DNA from: Pseudomonas xantholysinigenes
GTDB taxonomy: Bacteria > Pseudomonadota > Gammaproteobacteria > Pseudomonadales > Pseudomonadaceae
Reading direction: 5' to 3'
DNA length: 64,000 bases
Assembly: GCF_014268885.2 (NCBI RefSeq)
Contig: NZ_CP077095.1
Coordinates: 4,495,001 to 4,559,000 of the forward strand
Made by a program: the position numbers and the translations under genes. The notes under the pieces are model-generated. The model did not search any database and was not told the DNA's origin. It saw only the letters and a list, made by a program, of their open reading frames with translations. Numbering within the stretch: the first letter of the stretch is position 1; each line of letters opens with the position of its first letter. This document shows, one piece after another, positions 1-10,779 of this stretch.

Positions 1-830
1 GGGGCATTCAGGCGTACCACGGCCTGCTGCAACTGGCCCTTGTTCCAGTCGATCCAGAACTCACCACCGGCACGCAAGGTGCTGGCCTGCCACTGCCCCA
101 GGAGCTTGGGTGGCAACCAGCGCCCCCAGTCACTTTGCGGCAGGCTCAGGTAGGCTTGCAGGCGCCCGTCGCGCCACGCCTTGGCGCTGGCGCGGCTGTC
201 CAGGCTCAGGGCCAGGGGCTGGCCATCGGGCAAGGTGGCGCGCAGATCGACACTCTGGCGCAAGGCCCCGGCCTGCAGGCCAAGGCTGACATAGGTGAGG
301 GTCAAAGGGTCGCGCTGCCAGGGATGCAGGGTGACCTGGCTGTCAAACACATCGATCCGACCCAACTGGCGCAGGCGCTTGAGCGCCTCGGCCGGGTCGA
401 GGGGCTTGTCGTCCTGGCTCGGCAGGCCTTCGAGCGCCCAGGCGCCCTGTTCGTCTTCGCGCAGGATCAGTTGCAGGCCACTGAGCTGGATACGCGCCAG
501 GCGCACTTCGCGGGCCTTGAGGCTGGCCCACAGGTCCGGCACCAGCCTGACGTCATCCAGGCGCAAGGACGCGGCGCCATCGCCCAATTGCAGGTCGCGC
601 ACGCGCAACACCGGCGCCAGGCCGCTCCAGCGGCCCTCCAGGGCACCGACATGCACAGGCAGGCCCAGGGCCTGTTCGGCCTTGAGCTCGGCGTCGGCGC
701 GGTATTCGGCGACCAGTGGCACCAGTTGCCGACCGAGGCTGACATACAGCGCCACCAGCACCGCCAGCAGGGCGCAGATTCCCAGCCCCCAGCGGGTCAA
801 GGCGCCCAGAACGCGGGTCAGACGTTCCAT
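1..830 (-). CDS. yhdP: YhdP/AsmA-like envelope protein, N-terminal part (runs off the window)
   Basis: This frame is open from the start to the left window edge, giving about 276 residues of a much larger protein (YhdP proteins exceed 1,200 residues). The N-terminus MERLTRVLGALTRWGL is followed by a hydrophobic anchor at about residues 13-33, then the VALYVSLGRQLVPLVAEYR stretch and the AsmA/DUF3971-type beta-rich repeats typical of YhdP. The family forms long bridge-like structures that carry phospholipid from inner to outer membrane. ATG at 830 is preferred to the in-frame ATG at 836 because GGAGG lies 9 nt upstream of the former and only 3 nt from the latter. It follows rng in the same orientation, the usual Pseudomonas mre-maf-rng-yhdP order. 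Family call is confident from sequence and position; the transport role is from family knowledge. Confidence 0.85.
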   Translation of the reverse strand, partial: MERLTRVLGALTRWGLGICALLAVLVALYVSLGRQLVPLVAEYRADAELKAEQALGLPVHVGALEGRWSGLAPVLRVRDLQLGDGAASLRLDDVRLVPDLWASLKAREVRLARIQLSGLQLILREDEQGAWALEGLPSQDDKPLDPAEALKRLRQLGRIDVFDSQVTLHPWQRDPLTLTYVSLGLQAGALRQSVDLRATLPDGQPLALSLDSRASAKAWRDGRLQAYLSLPQSDWGRWLPPKLLGQWQASTLRAGGEFWIDWNKGQLQQAVVRLNA

Positions 831-918
831 GGCCATGGCCCTCCAAGTCGTCCCTTAACTATGGCCGGTGTATAGCGCTTTGCCAGCCCGTCCTTGGGGC
901 AACCGCTTTCATGCAGGG

Positions 919-2376
919 TCAGAGCAGCACCACATCGTATTGTTCCTGGGAATACATGGACTCGACCTGGAAGCGAATGGTTCGCCCGATGAAGGTCTCC
1001 AGCTCGGCGACGTTGCCCGATTCTTCATCGAGCAGGCGGTCCACCACCTTCTGGTTGGCCAGCACACGATAGCCTTCGGCCTGGTAGGCACGGGCCTCGC
1101 GGAGGATCTCGCGGAAAATTTCGTAACAGATCGTCTCGGGGGTCTTCAGCTTGCCGCGCCCCTGGCAGGCCGCGCAGGGTTCGCACAGCACCTGTTCGAG
1201 GCTTTCACGGGTACGCTTGCGGGTCATCTGCACCAGGCCCAACTCGGTGATGCCGATGATGTTGGTCTTGGCATGATCACGCTCGAGTTGCTTCTCCAGG
1301 GTCCGCAGGACCTGGCGCTGATGCTCCTCGTCCTCCATGTCGATGAAGTCGATGATGATGATCCCGCCGATGTTGCGCAGGCGCAGTTGCCGGGCAATGG
1401 CAGTGGCCGCCTCGAGATTGGTCTTGAAGATGGTCTCTTCGAGGTTGCGGTGGCCAACGAAGGCACCAGTGTTGACGTCGATGGTGGTCATAGCCTCGGC
1501 CGGGTCGACCACCAGGTAGCCTCCGGACTTGAGCGGCACCTTGCGCTCCAGGGCACGCTGGATCTCGTCTTCGACGCCATACAGGTCAAAGATCGGCCGT
1601 TCGCCGGGGTAGTGCTCCAGGCGATCAGCGATTTCCGGCATCAGTTCGGCGACGAACTGCGTGGTTTTCTGGAAGTTTTCCCGCGAGTCGATGCGGATCT
1701 TCTCGATCTTCGGGTTGACCAGGTCGCGCAGGGTGCGCAGCGCCAAGCCCAGGTCCTCGTAGATGACCGTGGGCGCGCCGCAGGTCTTGATCTGCGAGCC
1801 GATCTGCTCCCACAGGCGGCGCAGGTAGCGGATGTCCTGGAGGATGTCTTCGGCCCGTGCGCCTTCGGCGGCAGTGCGCAGGATGAAGCCGCCGGCGTCC
1901 TTCATGTCTTCCTGGGCCATGCAGTCGGTGACCACCTGCTTGAGGCGCTCGCGCTCGGCTTCTTCCTCGATCTTCAGGGAAATACCGACATGGCTGCTGC
2001 GCGGCATGTACACCAGGTAGCGCGACGGGATCGACAGCTGGGTGGTCAGGCGCGCGCCCTTGGTGCCGATCGGGTCCTTGGTGACCTGCACCACCAGTGC
2101 CTGGCCCTCATGGACCAGCGCGGTGATGGTTTCCACCGCCGAGCCTTCGCGCTGGGAGATTTCCGAGGCATGGATGAACGCCGCGCGCTCCAGGCCGATG
2201 TCGACGAATGCTGCCTGCATGCCGGGCAACACCCGCACCACCTTGCCCTTGTAGATATTGCCGACGATACCGCGACGCTGGGTGCGCTCGACATGCACCT
2301 CTTGCAGGACACCGTTCTCCACCACTGCCACGCGGGATTCCATCGGGGTGATGTTGATCAGGATCTCTTCACTCAT
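919..2376 (-). CDS. rng: Ribonuclease G
   Basis: This 485-residue protein is the RNase E/G endoribonuclease that processes 16S rRNA 5' ends and decays some mRNAs. An S1-type RNA-binding domain (about residues 35-125, GNIYKGKVVRVLPGMQAAF) precedes the catalytic domain. The metal-binding acidic motifs TTIDVNTGAF and IIIIDFIDMEDEE and the zinc-link cysteines in LCEPCAACQGRGK are all present. Length matches RNase G and lacks the long C-terminal degradosome scaffold of RNase E. It lies 54 nt after maf in the same direction and was probably co-transcribed with maf and mreBCD. The ATG start follows closely on a purine-rich ribosome-binding site. Confidence 0.96.
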   Translation of the reverse strand: MSEEILINITPMESRVAVVENGVLQEVHVERTQRRGIVGNIYKGKVVRVLPGMQAAFVDIGLERAAFIHASEISQREGSAVETITALVHEGQALVVQVTKDPIGTKGARLTTQLSIPSRYLVYMPRSSHVGISLKIEEEAERERLKQVVTDCMAQEDMKDAGGFILRTAAEGARAEDILQDIRYLRRLWEQIGSQIKTCGAPTVIYEDLGLALRTLRDLVNPKIEKIRIDSRENFQKTTQFVAELMPEIADRLEHYPGERPIFDLYGVEDEIQRALERKVPLKSGGYLVVDPAEAMTTIDVNTGAFVGHRNLEETIFKTNLEAATAIARQLRLRNIGGIIIIDFIDMEDEEHQRQVLRTLEKQLERDHAKTNIIGITELGLVQMTRKRTRESLEQVLCEPCAACQGRGKLKTPETICYEIFREILREARAYQAEGYRVLANQKVVDRLLDEESGNVAELETFIGRTIRFQVESMYSQEQYDVVLL

Positions 2377-2430
2377 GGCGCGCTCTCGTCAGGGGTCTGG
2401 GGTAATGATGGATTGCTGCGGTGCGGCTGG

Positions 2431-3030
2431 CTAGCGCTGTGCGGAACCCTCTTGCAATTGCCAGCAAGGCACGCCGAATTGCTCGAGCATTTCGGCGGTT
2501 TCACTCAGGGGCAGGCCGACCACGGCCGAATAGCTGCCGTCGATGGCACTGACGAACACCGCGCCCAGGCCCTGGATGGCATAGCCACCAGCCTTGTCAG
2601 CGGGCTCGCCGCTATCCCAGTAGCGCAGCGCCTCCTCGAAGGAGATGGTGCGAAAACGCACGGTGGTGCTGACACAACGGCTGACACTGCGCCGGCCATC
2701 GGTCAGCGCCACAGCGGTGAGCACCTGGTGCTCGCGCTTGGACAGGTCGCCGAGCATGGCCAAGGCCTGCTCGCGGTTCTCCGGCTTGCCGAGGATCTGG
2801 CCATCGAGCACCACGGTGGTGTCGGCGCCCAGCACCACGCCAGCGCCGTCGGTATGGGCGAAGCCGGCCACGGCCTTGGCCTGGGCCAGGCGCTCGACAT
2901 AGGCTGCCGGAGCCTCGTCCGGCATCGGGGTTTCGTCGATGGGAGCGCTGACCACGATGAACGGCACGCCGATCTGGGTCAGCAGTTCACGCCGGCGCGG
3001 CGAGCCGGAGGCCAGGTACAGCTGTGTCAT
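2431..3030 (-). CDS. maf: Maf-family nucleotide pyrophosphatase (YhdE type)
   Basis: A 199-residue Maf/HAM1-like pyrophosphatase that hydrolyses non-canonical or excess nucleoside triphosphates (YhdE members act on dTTP/UTP). Diagnostic motifs are [12 protein letters not shown] at the N-terminus (phosphate binding), [16 protein letters not shown], and [13 protein letters not shown] near the C-terminus. Length fits the family. The gene sits between mreD and rng, its usual place in gammaproteobacteria, and may connect to septum and shape control only through gene order. Specificity for dTTP is inferred from position and motif, not shown. Confidence 0.93.
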   Translation of the reverse strand: MTQLYLASGSPRRRELLTQIGVPFIVVSAPIDETPMPDEAPAAYVERLAQAKAVAGFAHTDGAGVVLGADTTVVLDGQILGKPENREQALAMLGDLSKREHQVLTAVALTDGRRSVSRCVSTTVRFRTISFEEALRYWDSGEPADKAGGYAIQGLGAVFVSAIDGSYSAVVGLPLSETAEMLEQFGVPCWQLQEGSAQR

Positions 3031-3061
3031 ATGGACATCTCCCGGTCAGTGGCGCGGCGCA

Positions 3062-3550
3062 TCAGTGAATATGCAGGCGACGGCGCAGGCCGCGCAGGGC
3101 GAAGCTGACCCAGGGCCAGAGCAAGGCGCTGATCACCGCCGACCAGACCAGGGCCAGGGTCGGCAAGCGATTGCCGGTCAGGGCGCTGAGCCACAGCTGG
3201 ATCAGCTGGGCTATGCCGAAGATCACCAGGATCACCAGGCTCTGCTGCCACATCGGGAACATGCGCAGGCGCTGCTGCAACGACAGCACCAGGAAGGTGA
3301 TCAGGGTCAGGATCAGGGCGTTCTGCCCCAGCAAGGTGCCGTACAGCACATCTTCGGCCAGGCCCAGTACGAACGCAGTGGTCATGCCGACCTTGCTCGG
3401 CACGGCCAGGGTCCAGAAGGCCAGCAGCAGCGCCAGCCACATAGGCCGGAACACTTCCATGAACTGCGGCATGGGCGAGACGCTGAGCAACAGGCCGAGG
3501 GCGAAGGTCAGCCAGATGGCCCAGCCGTTTCTGCTACGGGTGCTGGCCAT
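3062..3550 (-). CDS. mreD: Rod shape-determining protein MreD
   Basis: A 162-residue integral membrane protein with about five hydrophobic segments (for example WLTFALGLLLSVSP, MWLALLLAFWTLAVP, LILTLITFLVLSLQQ). MreD belongs to the elongasome with MreC, RodA and PBP2. Its ATG overlaps the mreC stop by one base (TAATG arrangement at 3548-3552), indicating translational coupling. The motif NALILTLITFL and the conserved GLAEDVLYGTLLG segment support the assignment. Third gene of the mreBCD order read on the minus strand. Confidence 0.93.
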   Translation of the reverse strand: MASTRSRNGWAIWLTFALGLLLSVSPMPQFMEVFRPMWLALLLAFWTLAVPSKVGMTTAFVLGLAEDVLYGTLLGQNALILTLITFLVLSLQQRLRMFPMWQQSLVILVIFGIAQLIQLWLSALTGNRLPTLALVWSAVISALLWPWVSFALRGLRRRLHIH

Positions 3551-4563
3551 TATTGTCTCCGGGGTTGGGCAGGGGCGCTGGCCGGCGGCGTCGGGGCCGC
3601 GCCGTTTGCGGCAGGCGCCGGGGTCGCGGGAGCGGCGCTGGCCGGGGCTGTCGGGCTGGCCGCTGCCTGGCTGTGGCCGGCGCCCTGGCGGTCGGCCTCT
3701 TCCTGGGCGATGGCCGCCTCGGTGGCGCGTTCCTCAGGGGTGCGTCGATCGCTGAACACCAGCAGCATGTAGCGACTGCGGTTGAGCGCGGCGGTGGGGA
3801 TCGCGCGAACGATGGCGAACGGCTGGCCGGAGTCGTGAATCACTTCGTTGACCGTGGCCACCGGGTAGCCGGCCGGGAAGCGTTGGCCCATGCCGGAGCT
3901 GACCAGCAGGTCGCCTTCCTTGATGTCGGCGGTGTCGGCCACATGGCGCAGTTCCAGGCGTTCCGGGTTGCCGGTGCCGCTGGCGATGGCGCGCAGGCCG
4001 TTGCGGTTGACCTGCACCGGAATGCTGTGGGTGGTGTCGGTGAGCAACAGCACCCGCGAGGTGTAGGGCATCAGTTCGACCACCTGGCCCATCAGGCCAC
4101 GGGCATCGAGCACCGGTTGGCCGAGGAACACGCCATCGCGCTCGCCCTTGTTGATCAGGATACGGTGGGTGAACGGATTGGGATCGACACCGATCAGCTC
4201 GGCGACCTCGACCTTCTCGTTGACCAGCGCCGATGAGTTGAGCAACTCGCGCAGGCGCACGTTCTGCTCGGTCAGGGCCGCCAGCTTCTGCAGGCGCCCC
4301 TGCAGCAACAGGGCCTCGGTCTTGAGTTTCTCGTTCTCGGCGATCAGCTCGGTGCGGCTGCCAAATTGGCCCGCCACCCCTTGCCACAGGCGCTGCGGCA
4401 GGTCGGTGATCCAGTAGGATTCCATCAGGACCAGGCCCATCTGGCTGCGCACGGGCTTGAGCAGGTCGAAACGCGAGTCGACCACCATCAGCGCGACCGA
4501 CATCACCACCAGCACGAGCAAGCGAACGCCCAGCGAGGGGCCCTTGGAGAAAAGCGGTTTAAT
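3550..4563 (-). CDS. mreC: Rod shape-determining protein MreC, probable ATT start
   Basis: MreC is a periplasmic bitopic scaffold of the cell-elongation machinery. The sequence shows one N-terminal transmembrane segment, a coiled coil (LIAENEKLKTEALLLQGRLQ), the two beta-barrel domains (HRILINKGERDGVFLGQPV, LLVSSGMGQRFPAGYPVA) and a 60-residue Ala/Pro-rich tail. The only ATG/GTG/TTG candidates begin inside the transmembrane helix (TTG at 4521). An in-frame ATT at 4561-4563 preceded by GAGGA at 7 nt restores IKPLFSKGPSLGVRLLVLVV, the full amphipathic-plus-membrane N-terminus, and an in-frame stop lies a few codons upstream with no usual start in between. I therefore place the start at 4563 (337 residues). 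MreC identity is firm; the ATT start is inferred. Confidence 0.9.
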   Translation of the reverse strand: MKPLFSKGPSLGVRLLVLVVMSVALMVVDSRFDLLKPVRSQMGLVLMESYWITDLPQRLWQGVAGQFGSRTELIAENEKLKTEALLLQGRLQKLAALTEQNVRLRELLNSSALVNEKVEVAELIGVDPNPFTHRILINKGERDGVFLGQPVLDARGLMGQVVELMPYTSRVLLLTDTTHSIPVQVNRNGLRAIASGTGNPERLELRHVADTADIKEGDLLVSSGMGQRFPAGYPVATVNEVIHDSGQPFAIVRAIPTAALNRSRYMLLVFSDRRTPEERATEAAIAQEEADRQGAGHSQAAASPTAPASAAPATPAPAANGAAPTPPASAPAQPRRQ

Positions 4564-4724
4564 GGGCCGTTCCTCGTGGACGACTCAGGAGGTCATTGGA
4601 CATGGGCAATGCACCGGCCTGTTTGCGGATTGACGGAAACGACGCCCGAGCGGGCGTCGACAGCACATACAGGTAGCACTGTGCGTACCACCTGTAAACC
4701 TGGAGCTACACGACTCGCCGGCGA

Positions 4725-5924
<1,200 letters not shown>

Positions 5925-5964
5925 TCACGGACCCATTCCGTTCCTCGAATTCCCGGAGATCCCC

Positions 5965-6252
5965 ATGGCGCTGCAACGCTCCGACGTGGAAAAGATCGCC
6001 CATCTGGCCCGCCTGGGCCTGAATGAAGGCGAATTGCCACGCATCACCGATGCCCTGAACAGCATTCTCGGGCTGGTCGACCAGATGCAAGCCGTCGACA
6101 CCACCGGCATCGAACCTCTCGCCCACCCGCTGGAGACCACCCAGCGCCTGCGCCCCGACCAAGTCACCGAAAGCAACCAGCGCGACCGCTACCAAGCCGT
6201 CGCCCCGTCGACCGAGAACGGTCTGTACCTGGTTCCGAAAGTCATCGAATAA
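5965..6252 (+). CDS. gatC: Asp/Glu-tRNA(Asn/Gln) amidotransferase subunit C
   Basis: A 95-residue protein matching GatC, the small subunit that clamps GatA and GatB together. Typical features are [20 protein letters not shown] near the N-terminus, the mid-protein [14 protein letters not shown], and a C-terminus with LVPKVIE. It starts the gatCAB operon, 15 nt before gatA, divergent from mreB. CGGAG lies 8 nt before the ATG. Many Pseudomonas lack asparaginyl-tRNA synthetase and need GatCAB to make Asn-tRNA(Asn). Confidence 0.96.
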   Translation: MALQRSDVEKIAHLARLGLNEGELPRITDALNSILGLVDQMQAVDTTGIEPLAHPLETTQRLRPDQVTESNQRDRYQAVAPSTENGLYLVPKVIE

Positions 6253-6267
6253 GGGATTGCGCCTGCC

Positions 6268-7719
6268 ATGCATCAACTCACTCTGGCCGAGATCGCCCGT
6301 GGCCTCGCCGACAAATCGTTCTCCTCGGAAGAACTGACCGGCGCCCTGCTGTCGCGCATCAAGCAGCTCGACCCGCAGCTCAACAGCTTCATCACCGTCA
6401 CCGAAGACCAGGCCCTGGACCAGGCGCGTGCCGCCGATGCCCGGCGCGCCGCCGGTGACACCGGCGCGCTGCTGGGGGCGCCGATCGCCCACAAGGACCT
6501 GTTCTGCACCAACGGCGTGCGCACCAGCTGCGGCTCGAAGATGCTCGACAACTTCAACGCGCCGTACGACGCCACCGTGGTCGCCAAGCTGGCCGAGGCC
6601 GGCATGGTCACTCTGGGCAAGACCAACATGGACGAATTCGCCATGGGCTCGGCCAACGAGTCCAGCCACTATGGCCCGGTGAAGAACCCGTGGAACCTCG
6701 AACACGTGCCGGGCGGCTCGTCCGGTGGTTCGGCCGCCGCCGTGGCCGCGCGCCTGCTGCCGGCCACCACCGGCACCGACACCGGCGGCTCGATCCGCCA
6801 GCCGGCGGCGCTGACCAACCTCACCGGCCTCAAGCCAACCTACGGCCGCGTCTCGCGCTGGGGCATGATCGCCTACGCCTCGAGCCTCGACCAGGGCGGC
6901 CCGCTGGCCCGCACCGCCGAGGACTGCGCCCTGCTGCTGCAAGGCATGGCCGGTTTCGACGCCAAGGACTCGACCAGCGTCGATGAGCCGGTGCCGGACT
7001 ACAGCGCCAACCTCAACGCCTCGCTGCAGGGCCTGCGCATCGGCCTGCCGAAGGAGTACTTCGGTGCCGGCCTCGACCCACGCATTGCCGAACTGGTCCA
7101 GGCCAGCGTCAAGGAGCTGGAAAAGCTCGGCGCGGTGGTCAAGGAAATCAGCCTGCCGAACATGCAGCACGCCATCCCGGCGTACTACGTGATCGCCCCG
7201 GCGGAAGCCTCCTCCAACCTGTCGCGCTTCGACGGCGTGCGCTTCGGCCACCGCTGCGCGAACCCGGCGAACCTGACCGATCTGTACGAGCGTTCGCGCG
7301 GCGAAGGCTTCGGCGCGGAAGTGCAGCGACGCATCATGGTCGGTACCTACGCCCTGTCGGCCGGCTACTACGACGCCTACTACATCAAGGCGCAGCAAAT
7401 CCGTCGCCTGGTCAAGAATGACTTCATGGCCGCCTTCCACGACGTCGACGTGATCCTCGGCCCGACCACGCCGAACCCGGCCTGGAAGCTCGGCGCCAAG
7501 AGCAGCGACCCGGTCGCCGCCTATCTCGAGGACGTCTACACCATCACCGCCAACCTGGCGGGCCTGCCGGGCCTGTCGATGCCGGCCGGCTTCGTCGATG
7601 GCCTGCCGGTGGGCGTGCAGCTGCTGGCCCCGTACTTCCAGGAAGGCCGCCTGCTCAACATCGCGCATCGGTACCAGCAAGTCACCGACTGGCACACCCG
7701 CGCCCCCAACGGCTTCTGA
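6268..7719 (+). CDS. gatA: Asp/Glu-tRNA(Asn/Gln) amidotransferase subunit A
   Basis: A 483-residue amidase-signature enzyme that hydrolyses glutamine and feeds ammonia to GatB. The Ser-cisSer-Lys triad is recognisable: lysine in PIAHKDLFC, glycine/serine-rich [15 protein letters not shown], and the nucleophilic serine in [13 protein letters not shown]. Full length, with a normal ATG 15 nt after gatC and a stop 11 nt before gatB, so the three genes form one operon. Confidence 0.97.
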   Translation: MHQLTLAEIARGLADKSFSSEELTGALLSRIKQLDPQLNSFITVTEDQALDQARAADARRAAGDTGALLGAPIAHKDLFCTNGVRTSCGSKMLDNFNAPYDATVVAKLAEAGMVTLGKTNMDEFAMGSANESSHYGPVKNPWNLEHVPGGSSGGSAAAVAARLLPATTGTDTGGSIRQPAALTNLTGLKPTYGRVSRWGMIAYASSLDQGGPLARTAEDCALLLQGMAGFDAKDSTSVDEPVPDYSANLNASLQGLRIGLPKEYFGAGLDPRIAELVQASVKELEKLGAVVKEISLPNMQHAIPAYYVIAPAEASSNLSRFDGVRFGHRCANPANLTDLYERSRGEGFGAEVQRRIMVGTYALSAGYYDAYYIKAQQIRRLVKNDFMAAFHDVDVILGPTTPNPAWKLGAKSSDPVAAYLEDVYTITANLAGLPGLSMPAGFVDGLPVGVQLLAPYFQEGRLLNIAHRYQQVTDWHTRAPNGF

Positions 7720-7730
7720 GGAGTTCACAC

Positions 7731-9176
7731 ATGCAATGGGAAGTTGTGATCGGGCTGGAGATTCATACCCAGCTCGCCACCCAGTCGAAGATCTTCTCCG
7801 GCAGCGCCACCACCTTCGGCTCCGAGCCGAACACCCAGGCCAGCCTGGTTGACTTAGGGATGCCGGGCGTACTGCCGGTGCTCAACCAGGAAGCCGTGCG
7901 CATGGCGTGCATGTTCGGCCTGGCGATCGATGCCGAGATCGGCCCGCGCAACGTGTTCGCGCGCAAGAACTACTTCTACCCCGACCTGCCCAAGGGCTAC
8001 CAGATCAGCCAGATGGACCTGCCGATCGTCGGCAAGGGCCACCTGGACATCGCCCTGGAAGACGGCACCATCAAGCGCATCGGCGTGACCCGCGCGCACC
8101 TTGAAGAAGACGCCGGCAAGAGCCTGCACGAAGACTTCAACGGCGCCAGCGGCATCGACCTGAACCGCGCCGGCACCCCGCTGCTGGAGATCGTCTCCGA
8201 GCCGGACATGCGCAGCGCCAAGGAAGCCGTGGCCTACGTCAAGGCGATCCACGCCCTGGTGCGCTACCTCGGCATCTGCGACGGCAACATGGCCGAAGGC
8301 TCGCTGCGTTGCGATTGCAACGTCTCGGTGCGCCCGAAAGGCCAGGCCGAGTTCGGCACCCGCTGCGAGATCAAGAACGTCAACTCGTTCCGTTTCGTCG
8401 AAAAAGCGATCAACTACGAGGTCCAGCGCCAGATCGAGCTGATCGAGGACGGCGGCACGGTGACACAGGAAACCCGCCTGTACGACCCGAACAAGGACGA
8501 GACCCGCTCGATGCGCAGCAAGGAGGAAGCCAACGACTACCGTTACTTCCCCGACCCGGACCTGCTGCCGGTGGTCATCGAGCCGAGCTTCCTCGAATCC
8601 GTGCGTGCCGCGCTGCCGGAGCTGCCGACACAAAAGGTCGAGCGCTTCCAGCAGCAGTACGCGCTGTCGGCCTACGACGCCAACGTGCTGGCCTCCAGCC
8701 GCGAACAGGCCGACTACTTCGAGCAGGTGGTGAAGATTGGCGGCGACGCCAAGCTGGCGGCCAACTGGGTCATGGTCGAGCTGGGCAGCCTGCTGAACAA
8801 GCTGGGCCTGGACATCGACCAGTCGCCGGTCAGCGCCGAGCACCTCGGTGGCATGTTGCTGCGCATCCGCGACAACACCATCAGCGGCAAGATCGCCAAG
8901 ACCGTGTTCGAGGCCATGGCCGCCGGTGAGGGTGACGCCGACAGCATCATCGAAAGCAAAGGCCTCAAGCAGGTCACCGACACCGGTGCGATCGACAAGA
9001 TGCTCGACGAGGTCCTGGCCGCCAACGCCGAACAGGTCGAACAGTACCGCGCCGCCGACGAGGCCAAGCGCGGCAAGATGTTCGGCTTCTTCGTCGGCCA
9101 GGCGATGAAGGCCTCCAAGGGCAAGGCCAACCCGGGGCAAGTGAACCAATTGCTCAAGGCCAAGCTCGAAGGGTGA
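7731..9176 (+). CDS. gatB: Asp/Glu-tRNA(Asn/Gln) amidotransferase subunit B
   Basis: A 481-residue GatB, the kinase-like subunit that activates the misacylated Glu/Asp on tRNA and transfers ammonia to it. Signatures include [35 protein letters not shown], the [17 protein letters not shown] segment, and the C-terminal YqeY-like tail with [19 protein letters not shown] precedes the ATG. Last gene of gatCAB; a REP-type palindrome follows within 20 nt. Confidence 0.97.
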   Translation: MQWEVVIGLEIHTQLATQSKIFSGSATTFGSEPNTQASLVDLGMPGVLPVLNQEAVRMACMFGLAIDAEIGPRNVFARKNYFYPDLPKGYQISQMDLPIVGKGHLDIALEDGTIKRIGVTRAHLEEDAGKSLHEDFNGASGIDLNRAGTPLLEIVSEPDMRSAKEAVAYVKAIHALVRYLGICDGNMAEGSLRCDCNVSVRPKGQAEFGTRCEIKNVNSFRFVEKAINYEVQRQIELIEDGGTVTQETRLYDPNKDETRSMRSKEEANDYRYFPDPDLLPVVIEPSFLESVRAALPELPTQKVERFQQQYALSAYDANVLASSREQADYFEQVVKIGGDAKLAANWVMVELGSLLNKLGLDIDQSPVSAEHLGGMLLRIRDNTISGKIAKTVFEAMAAGEGDADSIIESKGLKQVTDTGAIDKMLDEVLAANAEQVEQYRAADEAKRGKMFGFFVGQAMKASKGKANPGQVNQLLKAKLEG

Positions 9177-9189
9177 TCTCGATCGCCGG

Positions 9190-9238
9190 ACAAGGCCGCT
9201 CCCACAGGATGGCGCAGTACCTGTAGGAGCGGCCTTGT
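9190..9238. repeat. REP-type palindrome downstream of gatB
   Basis: Near-perfect 19-bp inverted arms (9190-9208 and 9220-9238) built on the ACAAGGCCGCTCC core, which also occurs at 18780-18810, 42940-43009 and 56118-56187. These are REP-like intergenic palindromes of the P. putida type; here the element follows the gatCAB stop and could also stabilise or end the transcript. Confidence 0.8.
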
Positions 9239-9289
9239 GTCGCGAAAGGACCGCAACGCGGTCCCAGTGCCTGAATCGGAGCACCCGAC

Positions 9290-9664
9290 TTGCTAAAACG
9301 ATCCCTCACCACCCTCACCCTCTTCTCCCTCCTGGCCGGCTGCGCCAGCCACGATATCGACCCACGCGGTTACGACGAAACCGGCACCGCCTCCTATTAC
9401 GGCGCCCGCCACCATGGCAAACGCACTGCCAGCGGCGAGCCCTTCAACCAGCACGGCCTGACCGCCGCCCACCGCAGCCTGCCTTTTGGCAGCCGGGTGC
9501 TGGTCACCAACCTCGACAACCAGCGCAGCGTCGTGGTGCGCATCAACGACCGCGGCCCGCACACAAGGGGCCGGCTGATCGACCTGTCACGCGCCGCCGC
9601 AGAAAAAATCGGCATGCTCCGTAGCGGAACCGCGCGCGTCCGGGTACAAGGTCTGAGCGACTGA
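9290..9664 (+). CDS. RlpA-like double-psi beta-barrel lipoprotein (septal lytic transglycosylase family)
   Basis: A 124-residue secreted lipoprotein. The TTG start at 9290 has GGAG 8 nt upstream and yields a signal sequence ending in the lipobox LLAGC (Cys18). The rest is an RlpA-type double-psi beta-barrel: [20 protein letters not shown] and the catalytic-region motif [20 protein letters not shown] with the conserved aspartates. RlpA cleaves peptidoglycan strands lacking peptide stems. This copy lacks the C-terminal SPOR domain of classical RlpA, so septal targeting is not implied. Function by family. Confidence 0.85.
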   Translation: MLKRSLTTLTLFSLLAGCASHDIDPRGYDETGTASYYGARHHGKRTASGEPFNQHGLTAAHRSLPFGSRVLVTNLDNQRSVVVRINDRGPHTRGRLIDLSRAAAEKIGMLRSGTARVRVQGLSD

Positions 9665-9683
9665 CCTGACTGGAGCCTTCACC

Positions 9684-10769
9684 ATTTTCGACCTGGCCAC
9701 CCTTCCCGCCTTCAGCCTGCTGCAACTGGGCCTGGGCTTGCTGTTGCTGATCATCGGTGCCGAACTGCTGGTACGCGCGGCCCTGCGCCTGGCCGGGCGC
9801 CTGCATGTGCGCCCGCTGATCATCGGCCTGAGCCTGGTCGCCTTCGGCAGCACCGCGCCGCAACTGACCGTCAGCCTGCAGGCCGCCTACCAAGGCGCGC
9901 CGGATGTGGCCGTGGGCAGTGTCGTGGGCAGCAATATCTTCAACGTGCTGGTGATTCTCGGCCTGGCGGCACTGATCATTCCGCTGCGCGTGTCTCGTCA
10001 GCTGGTACGCCTGGATATCCCGTTGATGATCCTGGCCAGCGCCCTGGTCTACCTGCTCGCGCTCAATGGCCAGCTTGGGCGCCTGGAAGGTGGCCTGCTG
10101 CTGCTCGGCCTGCTCGCCTATCTGGGCATGCTCTGGCACCAGTCGCGCCACTATGCCCGCACCTACCCAGCGCCCAGTGCCGCGCACGCCTCTGCGGGGC
10201 GCTTCTGGAGTGGCGCGCTGCTGTTGATCCTGCTGGGCCTGGGCCTGTTGAGCCTGGCCGGGCATCTATTGCTCGAGGCTGCCGTCGAGGTGGCCACCGA
10301 CCTGGGCTTGTCCGAACGCATCATCGGCCTGACCGTGGTGGCCGTGTGCACCTCGCTGCCGGAACTGGCCGCCGCGCTGATCGCCGCCCTGCGCGGCGAA
10401 CGGGAAATCGCCGTGGGCACGGTGATCGGCAGCAACCTGTTCAACCTGCTGGCGGTGCTGGGCCTGACCGCCGTGGTCACCCCCGAGCCGCTGTCGATCT
10501 CGCCCAACGCCCTGGACTTCGACCTGCCAGTGATGCTCGGCGTCGCCGCGCTGTGCCTGCCGGTGTTCTATTCCGGTTACCGGGTCACCCGCGCCGAAGG
10601 TTTGGTGTTCCTGTGCCTGTACCTGGCCTATGGCCTGCACGTGGTGACCTTCACCACCGGCATGCCGCTGGCCGGGCGCCTCGAACGCTGGATGCTGTAC
10701 TACGTCCTGCCGGTGCTCGGCATCGTGTTGTTGTACACCACGATCCGCGCCTGGCGTCGCCAACACTAA
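9684..10769 (+). CDS. CaCA-family cation antiporter (YrbG-like), probable ATT start
   Basis: A roughly 361-residue membrane protein with about ten hydrophobic segments and two alpha-repeats of the Ca2+/cation antiporter superfamily: GSTAPQLTVSLQAAYQG...VVGSNIFNVLVILG and CTSLPELAAALIAALRG...VIGSNLFNLLAVLG. The first usual start (TTG 9738) would cut the first helix. An in-frame ATT at 9684, with GGAG 8 nt upstream and an in-frame stop at 9654, gives the complete helix FDLATLPAFSLLQLGLGLLL, so I place the start there. The first repeat has Gln (codon 9861-9863) where the cation-binding Glu is usual. Substrate is uncertain; the predicted role is Na+/Ca2+ or H+/cation exchange. Confidence 0.8.
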   Translation: MFDLATLPAFSLLQLGLGLLLLIIGAELLVRAALRLAGRLHVRPLIIGLSLVAFGSTAPQLTVSLQAAYQGAPDVAVGSVVGSNIFNVLVILGLAALIIPLRVSRQLVRLDIPLMILASALVYLLALNGQLGRLEGGLLLLGLLAYLGMLWHQSRHYARTYPAPSAAHASAGRFWSGALLLILLGLGLLSLAGHLLLEAAVEVATDLGLSERIIGLTVVAVCTSLPELAAALIAALRGEREIAVGTVIGSNLFNLLAVLGLTAVVTPEPLSISPNALDFDLPVMLGVAALCLPVFYSGYRVTRAEGLVFLCLYLAYGLHVVTFTTGMPLAGRLERWMLYYVLPVLGIVLLYTTIRAWRRQH

Positions 10770-10779
10770 GGAAAACAAC

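Noticed and set aside
868..3108. A 746-codon open frame on the plus strand opposite rng and maf
   Set aside because: Antisense to two clear genes; low-complexity Ala/Gly/His/Asp-rich translation typical of the complement of high-GC coding DNA, no ribosome-binding site.
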